DNA of 64,000 bases from Isoetes taiwanensis (Eukaryota; Streptophyta; Lycopodiopsida; Isoetales; Isoetaceae): assembly GCA_021234155.1 (NCBI GenBank), contig JAJEKV010000001.1, positions 37,434,826-37,498,825 of the forward strand, in the 5' to 3' direction. The notes beneath the pieces are model-generated. The model was not told the origin of the DNA and searched no databases. It was given only the letters and a program-made list of their open reading frames with translations. The translations under genes were made by a program, and so were the position numbers. Position 1 is the stretch's first letter; every line of letters starts with the position of its first letter. Shown piece after piece: positions 10,226-20,221 of the stretch.

Positions 10226-11464
10226 CTGAAAGAGACAAAGTCCGTCATTGGGAAGGGGAAACCAAGGGACAAAACTAAGGAGACTTACAGAGATTAGCCA
10301 AACACATCCAAATATCCATAGATTGCACTATGACCTTGAGAACATGGCTGCATTCACCGGTTTGGCCTATACATTTTGATACATCATCAAAACTTCTAAA
10401 AAGCAGAGAGATTTATTTTGTTGTTGCCAAAGAGTGACACCAAGGAGGTACCTAAACTTCAGCTTGGTTTCCTTTCTTGCGGACAACTGGGCTATTTGAT
10501 GCTATGGCATATATAAGCCATAGTCAGCTAATTTCTTTTGGTTGGTTCTCTCGAGTTACGGTTTAGGCTTATACCTCTTGTTGTAGTTATCTTTTTCATC
10601 CTATATAGCATTCTCCAATAGAGCTCTTCAACTCTCGACTTTAATGGTAGACACTTCTTGTTTCTTGAGATAACTCCTTGTATGCGCTAGCATGCCTCTC
10701 AAGATTCCAAAGCAATAATCTTTTCAAATTACGAGTGAGGCCCATTGATTCTGGAAATGGATTAAATCTGGTAGTGACCATGTTCCCCAATGGCACTTCG
10801 GGGCCGGTCGATAAAAGGAAACCTTGTATGTGTCTAGATATGTGCGAGATAGTGAAGAGTGGTGCTCTTGAGGCCTTAGCACACGGGAATTAATAAGTCA
10901 AACTTAAATAACAAAAAGAAAGAATTACCAATACAATCTCTAGTTATCAAATGCCATGACAACTCAAACTTACATTTCCACCCGTAGATTCCTTCTTTAC
11001 ATCTTGAGACACATCATTCAATGCTTTTACTTGGCGTTTCACTTCACCTGTGAAACTAACCTAGTCGATCACAAATCTTCTGTTGAGAAAAATCCGGCAC
11101 ATTTCATAAATCGAGAACTTCATGATAAGAACCATCATCATGTTGCAAACATAAAGATGCCTAAAGCATCATCTAGGGCAGATGCTTTAATTCTCAAAGT
11201 CAGTCAACCAGAAAAAGAGTGGGCCAATAACGAACTTCGTACTCCCAAATAATCAGGTAGAAAATTAAGTAGGTGCACAGACAGAAAAATACCAAGTACT
11301 ACAATGATTCATTCATTGTTAATATTAGATAAAGCTGCTCATTCGGATAAAGAGGGACATGAATGCGACACTTAGAAATCATGGTAGAATGCCATGCAAC
11401 TTGCATTCATGTCCTCTTGGTGGGAAGGATCATTGAGGTGCATTCATTGAGATCTGAATCTTTC

Positions 11465-12190
11465 AATTATCAACACGAATCTTGGTGATTCAAGGAATTT
11501 GGGAATCTGGTTTTGGACTACTTCTCACTTGAATGCCATTGCTAATAAATTAGGAGAAGTTAGTCGAGATCTCTATCCCTCAAACCAATACCCATTTTGT
11601 TTGTATCGAAGAAAATTCACTCCCCACGGGTAGATAAGATTCCTTGTAAAATTAGCGACTCTAAAATTATCGACCTCGAAATATCCTATTCTAAAGAGCA
11701 CGTGGCTAATTTCGAGAAGAGCCTATGAATAAAGGTAAAGAAAAAGTAAAAGACAAAACCCCGACCCGGGGAATCAAGTCTGGAGACCCAAAAGCAAAGT
11801 TCGCGGTGGAAAAAGGGGAAGGTAGTGATAGCAACAAGGAAATTGTGGTTAAGCAAGACCCTACTAATCCTCCTACCCTCTTCCTTTACCTACCCCTAAT
11901 CCTATTAGGGGATTGATCGGAGGGCGAGAATAATTCTGCAATTCCCTCCCAAGCTTCTCATATGTATTGATCCGGCTAACTTTGTTGTTTCCTCTATATC
12001 AGCACTGTAGGCGGGTAGTCCCCAACACTAGATTCCAGAAATAGGGACTCACGAAAGTTACGTCGGGGCGACCATGATCAATTTCAGCATGAGGATTGGA
12101 GCCTAGTTTCAAGAAAAAAAAGAAGGGAAAGGGAAATGAAAGGTATAAGATCATGGGGCCACCAAGAAGATCCCAAGAAAGACTAAGCCC
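11465..12190 (+). pseudogene. LINE-B ORF1 (RNA-binding Gag-like protein), broken
   Basis: Read best in the second unit (44,790-45,142): FWTTSHLNAIANKLGEVVQI followed by PQTNTPAVCIQKKIHSPWVDKIPCKI and a Lys-rich tail. The LNAIANKLG block is typical of plant LINE ORF1 proteins of the DUF4283 type, which bind the LINE RNA. In this copy the frame is lost at several places (for example GTTAGTCGAGATC against GTCGTCCAGATC). No CCHC knuckle is visible in the surviving part. It ends shortly before ORF2 starts at 12,198. Confidence 0.6.
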
Positions 12191-12197
12191 CGGTTAA

Positions 12198-15100
12198 ATG
12201 GATATAAATCTTAAGGGTATTACTTGGAACTGCGAGGGTATTAACTCTAATCACGAAAGGGGAGAGTGAAAGTCTGTCTTGTTTCTATGAATTTAGATTT
12301 CATTTTTCTTTCAAGAGCATAAGATTCATGATGAAAGCATAGATAATATGATAAGAGAGGTTAAATGCGCCAATTTTAACCTTTGGTCTCTCAAAGCTAA
12401 TAACTCTTTATTTGGCATTTCCATTGCTTGGCATAACAGGGATTAATCTAGGTGATATTCGGATGATGCATGATGGTAGCAAGAGGTGGCAGATTTTACA
12501 TGGTAATGTAGGTAATATTAGAATAGCTCTAGTGAACATTTATGCTTATCATCGACCCCGGTGAAAGGGCTCGACTTTGGAATATTATAAATAATAGCTT
12601 GAGCGGTATCCCTTATGGCCGAGATTATTATTGGGGAGACTTCAATATGGTTACTCATGAGTACATGAGGAGTGCTAATTTCGAGGGCACTTAGTGGGGA
12701 GGAGAATGATAAGTGGATGGCGTTACTTACAGGCCACCACTTAAAAATGGCAAAGTGGTCCCCACTCCTATAGGCTGGAATGATCATAGAGTCCGGCCTA
12801 TTTCTTTGTCTTCATGATAGGTTCTACCTTAGTGAATCCTTATGGAGCAATGACTCTAGGGTTTCAATCTTTCAAATTACACCATCTCGATCATTACCCT
12901 CGGCTTATTAATATTAGTGCCAACAATAATCAAAGGAAGAGGAACTCCTACTTTAAGCTAAACACTAATCTGTTTGGATCGGGGAGGATTTCCTCACCAA
13001 GTTAGCTCGGTGATGGATCACGGAAGACAAACCAGTAATGATATTGGATGGATGGATTGGTGGGTAAGGGCTGCCAAGAACATAAAAAGGCTGGTTAAAA
13101 GTTTGGGGTAAGGAGATCTACCGAGAAAGAGACTTTTCACTTGCGAGGATTTGAGAAATCGATCTGGGACAGCCAGGGGCGAGAATAAAGAAGATCTTAA
13201 GATTCAAATCGAAAGGGAAGAAATTAAGATTGCTAAAGGATGGAAGATCAAAGCCAAAGTCAAGGAGCTGATGGAAGATGAAAGGGCTAACTCAAGTATT
13301 TTTTCATTAAGGCCAAAGGAAGGATTAAGAAGAACCACATTTATAGTGTCCTTTGGGAGGGAAATAACATTGAAGATGACAATCAACTTAAGGAGGCTGC
13401 TAAAGAACATTTTGTCAGAATTATGGGTACCATTAGAGACACCAACTCTCAGGATATTAACAATTTCATTGACATTAGGGGGCAGAGTGTCTAATGATAT
13501 GAATAATAGCCTTTCTAGACCTTTCAGCAATAATGAGATTTTTAAGGTGCTCAATGACATGGAGAATGGCAAGACTCACGGGCGGATGGGCTCCTGCTGA
13601 ATTCTTCAAGAAGGCATGGGGGCTTTTGGGTAATTTTGTGGTTTCCATTGCTAATGAGTTCTTACTAACCAAAAGTTTGGACTGCAGGATCAATACTAGC
13701 CTTATTGCTCTCATCCCTAAAAATGATATGCCTATTTCTTTTTCGGATTCTGAGACCTATCTCACTTTCCAATGTGGTCTATAAGCTCATTTCAGGTTCA
13801 ATTGCAGCTAGAATCAAGCCTATCCTTGATGACATCATAAGTAAAACTCAAAGTGCCTACTTGAAAGGGAGATACATCTTGGACAATGTTGCAGCAGCAT
13901 CTTTGGGGATAAAATTTGGGCCAAGGAATCAAAGCGAGAACATAGGGCTTAAAGGCTGGATATCACCAAGGCCTTCGATCACGGTAAGTTGGAAATTTCT
14001 GCAAGAATCTTTGCCTAAGTCGGGATTCTCGGAAGAGGTAATTTCAATTTTCATGGCTATTCGAAAAATTCAAGATCGGTTGTCCTAATGCTTGGGGGAG
14101 TCACGGTCTCTTCTTTGACATAAAGAGAGGAGTTAAGCAAGGTTGCCCCCTGGCACCTTTCTTGTTTCTAATTGTCATGGAAGGTCTGCACAGTAACTTT
14201 CAAAAGCTTAGGAATCTCAATGAGATCAAAGGGCTAAAACTCCCCCCTAATCAAGAGATGGAGGATATTCTTAATGTTCATTTCTGGGGGCGACACTTTC
14301 CTTTTTATGAATCACGGACAATCAATCCATCCAAGCTACCGGCCAGATCCTTGAAGATTTTGGAAGATGCTTTCGGAGGTTGTAACATCAATTCGGCCAA
14401 GACAAAGCTAATTTCAAGGGACCGAGACCAAGGGGGAGCAAGCAGCTTTATCTCTTGGATGTATGTACCTCTCTCCCACCACTAAAACCAAAATTGCGGG
14501 GATCCCCTATGCTATTAGGGTGAGCATGAAGTGATACGTGGGGATCTCTCTTGGATAAATTCTATAGAAAGGTGGACTCCCTCAACTCCAAATTTCTCTC
14601 TAAGAATGGTAGGGCTATTCTTGCAAATTCTGTCATTTCCTCTTCTCGGGTATATCAATCATCCATTATCATGGCCCCTAAAAGGTCTACTCTAAAATGC
14701 AAAGTATTATTGGTAGATTCATTGCGGTGGAACTAACGAGAAGATCTTTGGATTCAGTCTCCATGAGCAGTCTTTGTAAGACCAAAAGCATGGGTGGATT
14801 GGGAGTTATTGATATTGAGAAGCAAGCAAGCGCCTTGGCAGCAAAATATTTCTCGAGGGCACATGCGGATCAGATTAATCATCGGTCAAAGCTCGATTAG
14901 GCATTACATTGGGAGATGCCATCCTTTTGGTGGAGAGGGCTTAAGATGCATTTCCCTTTTAGCATTTTCTTTCCTTTTTCCATCCCCAATTCCACCCCTC
15001 GATATTGAAGAAGTGGATCGGGTGGTTTAAAGTCAAGGAATATACACTTGGAAGGAAGGCCTTTTTCGGGATCAGCCTATCTTCTAGAGTCCATCTCTTA

Positions 15101-15861
15101 TTCTTGATGACCCCAACACTTGCTTGGCCTCTCATTTTTCTGTCCTCACTAAACAATGGACTAACGGGGAATTGTTTTTATCGAGGATATTATTAATGGT
15201 TTCGACTATCATAGCTCGGTTTTATGTGATCTAGGGAGGAGTCGAGACCTTGTTTAATAGTATTATCGGAGACTTGATAATGGGCGGTGGCACCATTAGG
15301 AAGACTTGTGGCATATAAGCGGATACAAAGGGTTATAAGGTTAAAATGGCCTATAAATTCCTTAATAAGGATCAAGCCATAACAGTCCACGAGAAAATGG
15401 AACCACGGATCCTTTGAGAATCAAAAGGAATCTCATATTTTTATGGAAGAGCCCGATCCATCCAAAAGTCAAAGCCTTCATATGGCAACTCGGCACAAGG
15501 CTCGGCAACAAACATGAAGAGATGGAGAATGAATATGGCGGATTCTAACATCGTGTGTTCGATGTATGCGAGGATCGGGGAAGATGAGAATCACCTCTTT
15601 AGGAGCTGTTTATGGGCTGAATGGACTGCGGAGTTAGCTGAAATTGAGCTTGATTTGTGCGATCTTAGAACTATGAGCTCCATTGATTTCTTTCTTCGGA
15701 GAACCCATCGAATTGGCGTATCTACCTTCTCCTTTGGAGAATGTGGAAGGGAGGAATTCCACGATCTTCAAAGAGGAAATTATTTGGCCTCGAGGGCTAT
15801 CATCGAGCAAACCAAATATGATATTAATTGGATTGAGGAAATCTTTGATATTCATAGTTGA
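12198..15861 (+). pseudogene. LINE-B ORF2: endonuclease, reverse transcriptase, zf-RVT
   Basis: Spans about 1,220 codons from ATG 12,198 (MDINLKGITWNC) to TGA 15,859-15,861, a normal ORF2 length. In order: endonuclease with TWNC, FFQEHK-like and GGDFN-like motifs; RT with NVVYKLIS, KTQSAYLKGRYILDN, RGVKQGCPLAPFLFLIV; a thumb with LSKNGRAILANSVISSS; and a C-terminal zf-RVT region with PIHPKVKAFIWQL. The catalytic YADD/FADD is unreadable (14,275-14,305: CATTTCTGGGGGCGACAC), most likely a damaged CTG. Many frame breaks are absent from the other copy at 45,510-49,163 and vice versa. Confidence 0.8.
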
Positions 15862-16378
15862 ATTCTACCTATCTGTTTCTAACTTTACTTTGAATTTCTC
15901 GGGGTAACATTACGATATTGGTAAAAAAAGCTGAAGTGGAGAAGAATCGACCTTCACTCTAATGCACTGTGGCTTACTCAATTTGGGGTCGAGATTCCAA
16001 CAATTCATGAAGATGGACTATGCCAATGTAACTGTGCCTGTAATATGGCATATGATGCAAAAAGGCATATCCTATGCGAGGCTAAGGATAAAAAAGGAAG
16101 ATTTAATCCGGGGAAAGCTCACTTATGCAAATGTCAATTCTGTCTATTCATATTGGCTACCAAAGGAATGGGGAGAAAAGACCATGCCGAGAATGAGCCC
16201 AAGAAAAGAAGATTTCTGGAATGACCTCTCTCAGGATTCGGTCATATGAACTTTGATCTCATAACTTAAGGAAACTTTTGATGGTTTAGGCTTATGATAG
16301 GCCTGAAAATTTTCTGTTGCTGTGTTATGTTGAAGGGTCTAAACAACCAACCCTACCCAATCTGGTTGCCTTTTGTAA

Positions 16379-16400
16379 ACATATGTATATATACATATGT
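16379..16400. repeat. Perfect 22-bp palindrome in LINE-B 3' region
   Basis: A perfect inverted repeat centred on TATATATA with ACATATGT at both ends, 50 bp before the poly(A). It is conserved at 49,678-49,699. It may fold as a hairpin in LINE RNA; its role is unknown. Confidence 0.8.
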
Positions 16401-16462
16401 CGATATGTACACCTAAATCTTAATTAATACAAATACTAAGCCGCCAATTAAAAAAAAAAAAA

Positions 16463-17973
16463 TGAACAAAATGTTTGCAGAACGTGTATACATCATCCAT
16501 ATGACATGCAATATTGTTGGAGCAAGCTAGACCAAGGCATAACAACGTCAAGTACCATATACGCTAGATTGATGTAACCAGCAAGCACCTAGAAGAAAAT
16601 ATCATCAAAAGAAATTAAGAACACTAACCTTTTAATGAAAAGCCATGGTGCCATTGCTAATTCTTGCTCTTACACAGCTAAACTCCAGATACTCTGGAAT
16701 AAAGAAAATAGGCTGCCTTGTGTAAGCTTAGTCGTTGTAGTTGGGAGGATGCACTGCAAACAGAACACAACAGGCAAAAACGTCAATGATGTGCATCCAT
16801 GAATAGAAATAAGTTAAAAAGTGAAGATGTTAAATTCACAAACGCAGAGATTAATTCTGAGGAGCCTACTATCTGCACATTCAGCTTCACAACAACAGAG
16901 ATTGATCAGAAGCCTGCTATCTGCATATTCACCTAAATGTCAAAAATTCAGGCTTTCCCTCTGCACATTTTTTTTTTTTCCAAATGAACTTCTCCAAACG
17001 AAGTAGAGTACCGTCAATTGGATCTATCCTTCCAATTAAGTGTCGTGCATGCATGGAAAATTTTGGTCTTCTTGTGAAAGCACAAAGGAGAGCAAGCTAG
17101 TATTATTTAAACATGAAAGTCTAGAACAATCCTCTATATGTAGTGCATCCAGTAACATTCTAGATTGTAATCTAGAGATTATAAGTGAAAATCACCAAGA
17201 GGACTATCTATACCTCTTAAATTACCCGCAGCTTGTCTTGCAAACGGTCCCTATAAAATGCTGGTGCTCTTATCACTCCGCTCTGCAAAAAGAATTAGAA
17301 AACAATCAGAATACATATGGGCCTAGCAAAAATTACAATGGCATGTCTACCATCACGGACAGATAATGGAAAATCTTGGCAATCATATAACAAAATCAAA
17401 TCAACCTTCAGGAAGCATAAACCCTAAATGCTTCACATCTTCAGCCGATCTTGATCAACTGATCCCTGCATGGCTTGAGAAATCGTGGCATGGATTCTCT
17501 TTGCCATAAAAAGCCATCAAAAACATAAGGACCCCAAAAATCATAAATGAAACAACTTCTTCGATTTCTGGAAAATCGAAATTTTTCACTGTAGTAAGCT
17601 CTCTCGCAGATGATCCGACAGTGCTAGAAATTTTTCCCTTAGGCGTCTTCTTCTGCTTCTGGCAGTGATTAAAATTTTAAAATCTGGTCTGCAGAGGATC
17701 GTCAGCTACAATCTATGTGGCAGATGCTTGAAATCGGATGGATATAAGATCATTCGACACCTTTGCAGTTTCCATTCCTGGAGCAAGGCGGATGATACTG
17801 CCCACGGAACCAAAAAGCCCTTCAAAATGATACCATAAAAAACTTGTCCCGATTTTTGGAAGAACGGAAATATTTCCCGGTGCCGAAAACCCAAGAAATC
17901 TTAGGAAATCAATTAAAAAAAAATCCAAAAACATTTTCCACCATACCGGAAAATCCCAAATTAACAAGATTGA
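16463..17973 (-). other. Helitron body, 5' side, with candidate gene capture
   Basis: About 1.5 kb between the LINE-B poly(A) and the Helitron 5' end. No long frame is convincing. On the minus strand it looks like intron-rich gene sequence: TTAGGGTTTATG near 17,420, polypyrimidine-AG acceptors, a 57-nt exon-like segment at 17,226-17,282, and a further acceptor (GTTCTGTTTGCAG) at 16,754-16,766 before CATCCTCCC. A 48-bp imperfect repeat lies at about 16,836-16,930. Confidence 0.5.
17226..17282 (-). other. Candidate captured exon, 57 nt
   Basis: On the minus strand, TTCTTTTTGCAG is followed by 57 nt ending CTGCGG and then GTAATTT. The 57 nt are exactly 19 codons and read SGVIRAPAFYRDRLQDKLR without a stop, so this is a phase-0 exon with good splice sites. 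It lies on the Helitron coding strand. The second unit has it unchanged at 50,531-50,587. I do not recognise the donor gene. Confidence 0.6.
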
Positions 17974-18980
17974 TGCATCCACAGACCCAGCTGAAAGGAA
18001 AATCCAATGGAAAGAAATAGATGACTAGTTGAAAGGGGAAAAACTTGATAATGTGTTAATGTCAGGTGACTTTAACAACACCCCTGCATGGGATTAAAAA
18101 ATTGGGCAAGAAGATTAATATGACTGGCAATGAAAGAGTAAGCTGGGATAGACTCATGGAGAATTTTTGCTATATCACACCCTCATCCTCTAATCTATTC
18201 TATTCTAATACTTACTATTGAAGTAACAATAGGAAAGGGGATCAAAGAGTTTTTTGTCTGCTGGATGGATTTTATATTTGCAATAAGACCTTGGGCTCAT
18301 GGGATAATGTAGTTGTCACTGGTGATCTCGGCAATTCGATATCAGACCACTTCCCTCAAGTGCTGGAGAGGATAGATGGAGGTAGTAAAGGGAGGGATAA
18401 TATCCCCTCCAAATTTAACACAGACCTGCTAAAAAATCGCAAATTCTATAGGGACTTCAAGGAATATTATCAAGAGCTGCATCTGGCCATGAAAACAGAA
18501 TCCATGAAAGGCTTCCTTGACAAGATGAAGAAATGTAAGGCATAGATCAAACAATGGGGGAAGGAATGGTACAGGGGAAAAAAAAAGGAAAAGCAGAATA
18601 TCTACAATGAGATCAAAACTATCCGAAAAGATTTGCTCTTGGATAAGGACAATAGCTTGTTACAAAGTAAAGAAAGTAGATTGGCAATTCAGGTCAAAAG
18701 GTATTGAAGAAGAGGAAGCCAAATCTCTGGCTGTAAGAAGTAGATGCACATACATTAATAACATGGATCAAGGAAGCTCGCTTTTCTTGGTAGCTAAGCT
18801 AAGCACTGAACAATGGTATAATGAGGGTCAGAGATAACACAGGCAAATGGATTGATAATCAAAAAGAAATTGGAAGTTTCTTTCGTGAAGAGTACTCAAA
18901 AATGTTTGCTGAACACCCAGTTGATCAAGACAAACTACAAACCTTTTTTGAGAAGATTCCAAGGGCGAGAGAAAAAACAT
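17974..18980 (+). pseudogene. LINE-A2 segment 2: endonuclease end and linker to RT
   Basis: Continues the frame cut at 7,058: ASTDPAERKIQWKEIDD, then MSGDFNNTPAWD (the GDFN motif of APE-type endonucleases, about 18,058) and SDHFPQVLERIDGGSKG (the C-terminal SDH motif, about 18,340). A linker rich in Lys/Glu follows (KTESMKGFLDKMKKC…KEKQNIYNEIKTI). It then reads VRDNTGKWIDNQKEIGSFFREEYSKMF, which leads into RT. The coding stops at 18,980 where Ty3-T is inserted and resumes at 25,394. Breaks: a TAG at 18,543 and frame changes near 18,100 and 18,790. The copy at 51,280-52,292 has an open run 51,859-52,314. Confidence 0.85.
18976..18980. other. Ty3-T target-site duplication, left
   Basis: AACAT immediately before the LTR. 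The same AACAT follows the right LTR at 25,394-25,398. The uninterrupted site reads AAAACATTGAGGATGAGG in the neighbouring LINE-A sequence (about 26,308), so the insertion point is certain. Confidence 0.9.
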
Positions 18981-19898
18981 TGTTAACAAACTCTCACTTT
19001 GATAACATATAGATTCTCATCTAAGAAATAAGCTTGAAACTTCAATTAAACAATCAAGTAGAATGAGAACTCACCCAAGCACTCTCCATATAGGCATTCC
19101 AATTCAATTGAAGTGTCTTACGTTGTTAATGGGATCTCCATAGAGGTTTCCGGGTATGATAAACGTGATTAGAATGGATTTAAGTGAAATGCATATGCTC
19201 ATAGGATCAGAACGATGGAATTTCTCACCGGGAAAGCCTGTGGCGATCATGATAAGAGCTTTGAACCAAAAGCACGGAACAGAAACCTTGAGCAAATCGA
19301 TGCTCTCTAATCCAAAACGACCCATTTAAGGTCTAGAAAACCGTTGCACTTAGGTGCGGCAAGAAGCTCACGGGTCAAAACCGTTGAAGCCCGGCTTGAC
19401 CCACAACAATTCTCTTACGTTCTTGCTTAGTTAGGTTTTCTTACATGAAAATGCTTAAAACATTAATTACTTTAGCCATTATTATTATTATGCATGAAGG
19501 AGACAAGTTCCCGAATGGACAATATTACGGCAATAACAACTTCTATTCAAATCTCCCTCCTTACAACAACGTGCTTGCTCCTTATATAGTTTCAACAATA
19601 CATCTCAACCTTCCATAGTTTGCCACATGGCACAAGCACATTAATCAACTTCAACAAACTTCAACCTTTATAACTTCCTAATATAACATATAAAAGTCTA
19701 CGTCTATTTGAACTACAACATAACATTTGAAATAACACAACGTTTCCATAATTGAGGAAAGTTAACGGCGACGTTTGAAGTGCCGATCTTCATCACGTTC
19801 CTCGTCTTCATCCAGATCGCACATGGCTTCTAACACCGCATCCTCGGCTTTCCCGGCTTGCTCGTGTTTCCGCATTATCTTCTTTGTTTCCATTATCA
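18981..19898 (-). repeat. Ty3-T 3' LTR (element strand minus)
   Basis: 918 bp, starting TGTTAACAAACTC and ending TTTCCATTATCA on the plus strand. A TATA box (ACTATATAAG on the minus strand) is at 19,581-19,590. Its minus-strand beginning (TGATAATGGAAACAAAG) is also the end of the ORF3 coding sequence. It is nearly identical to 24,472-25,393; the differences are mainly of the CAG/CTG type. Confidence 0.9.
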
Positions 19899-20221
19899 TT
19901 ATTCCCCATTTTTGTGGAGAGCAATCGCTCTCCACCTTCCCGCAAACATCAACAAGTGAACATGCTTGTAATTACGGTAGAATGTGTAAATCTCTTTTCG
20001 TAAACACCCCGGGGGCTGCGACTTTAGGATCGAGAATATGCCGAAGAAGCATTAATGAGAAATCTGTTTCAGCCATTTTCTCAAACAAAGCAATAAGTAG
20101 AGATGGTAAATGATTTGCTTTCAAGAATAGCGCAGTATCCATCTTTGTCTTCCTGCAAGATAAGTTTGGATTAATATTGATCAACGTGTCCTTAGCACTA
20201 GCATGTGGAGTGATGATAATT
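19762..20221 (-). pseudogene. Ty3-T ORF3 C-terminus, overlapping PPT and LTR
   Basis: Continuation of ORF3 in a shifted frame, clean in the second unit (53,075-53,540). It encodes ITPHASAKDTLININPNLSC, then SLLIALFEKMAETGF, and crosses the polypurine tract. It ends inside the LTR with an acidic run (EDAVLEAMCDLDEDEERDED) and a basic RHFKRRR end. About 45 codons are thus specified by LTR sequence. The role of the protein is unknown. Confidence 0.7.
19899..19917 (-). promoter_or_regulatory. Ty3-T polypurine tract
   Basis: On the minus strand ACAAAAATGGGGAATAA directly precedes the LTR start TGATAATGG. A purine run at this point primes plus-strand DNA synthesis. It is inside the ORF3 coding frame (Lys-Met-Gly-Asn-Asn). 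Confidence 0.75.

Larger units (their letters stand above)
7088..11399. other. Helitron body, 3' side: mostly non-coding, A/T-rich
   Basis: About 4.3 kb with no convincing long reading frame on either strand. It holds a local duplication (7,840-8,480), a 36-bp tandem pair (10,069-10,140), and one spliced-exon-like piece on the minus strand (10,177-10,225). A weak minus-strand frame near 10,480-10,760 (better at 43,823-44,071, with LKRLLLWNLERHASGQG) could be a captured coding fragment, but the two copies disagree and I do not recognise it. Confidence 0.6.
11400..16462 (+). mobile_element. LINE-B: L1-type LINE inside the Helitron
   Basis: A near-complete non-LTR retrotransposon: ORF1 remnant from about 11,465, ORF2 12,198-15,861, a ~600-bp 3' region, and a poly(A) run at 16,450-16,462. 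It differs from LINE-A in all protein motifs, so it is a second family. Its 5' limit is not defined by a target duplication that I can see; 11,400 is where coding similarity to ORF1 begins. It must be younger than the Helitron it sits in, or have been carried with it. The second unit has it at about 44,730-49,764. Confidence 0.85.
7059..17973 (-). mobile_element. 10.9-kb non-autonomous Helitron, inserted in LINE-A2
   Basis: On the minus strand it starts TCAATCTTGTTAATTTGGG at 17,973 and ends CTAG at 7,059, with a GC hairpin 7 nt before the CTAG (clear in the copy at 40,384-40,400). It sits between A (7,058) and T (17,974), and makes no target duplication. Removing it rejoins the LINE endonuclease exactly (VRVINVY + ASTDPAERK). 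These are the defining structural marks of a Helitron. No Rep/helicase gene is visible, so it would need a helper element. It contains LINE-B (11.4-16.46 kb) and short spliced-exon-like pieces on its own strand. Confidence 0.85.
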
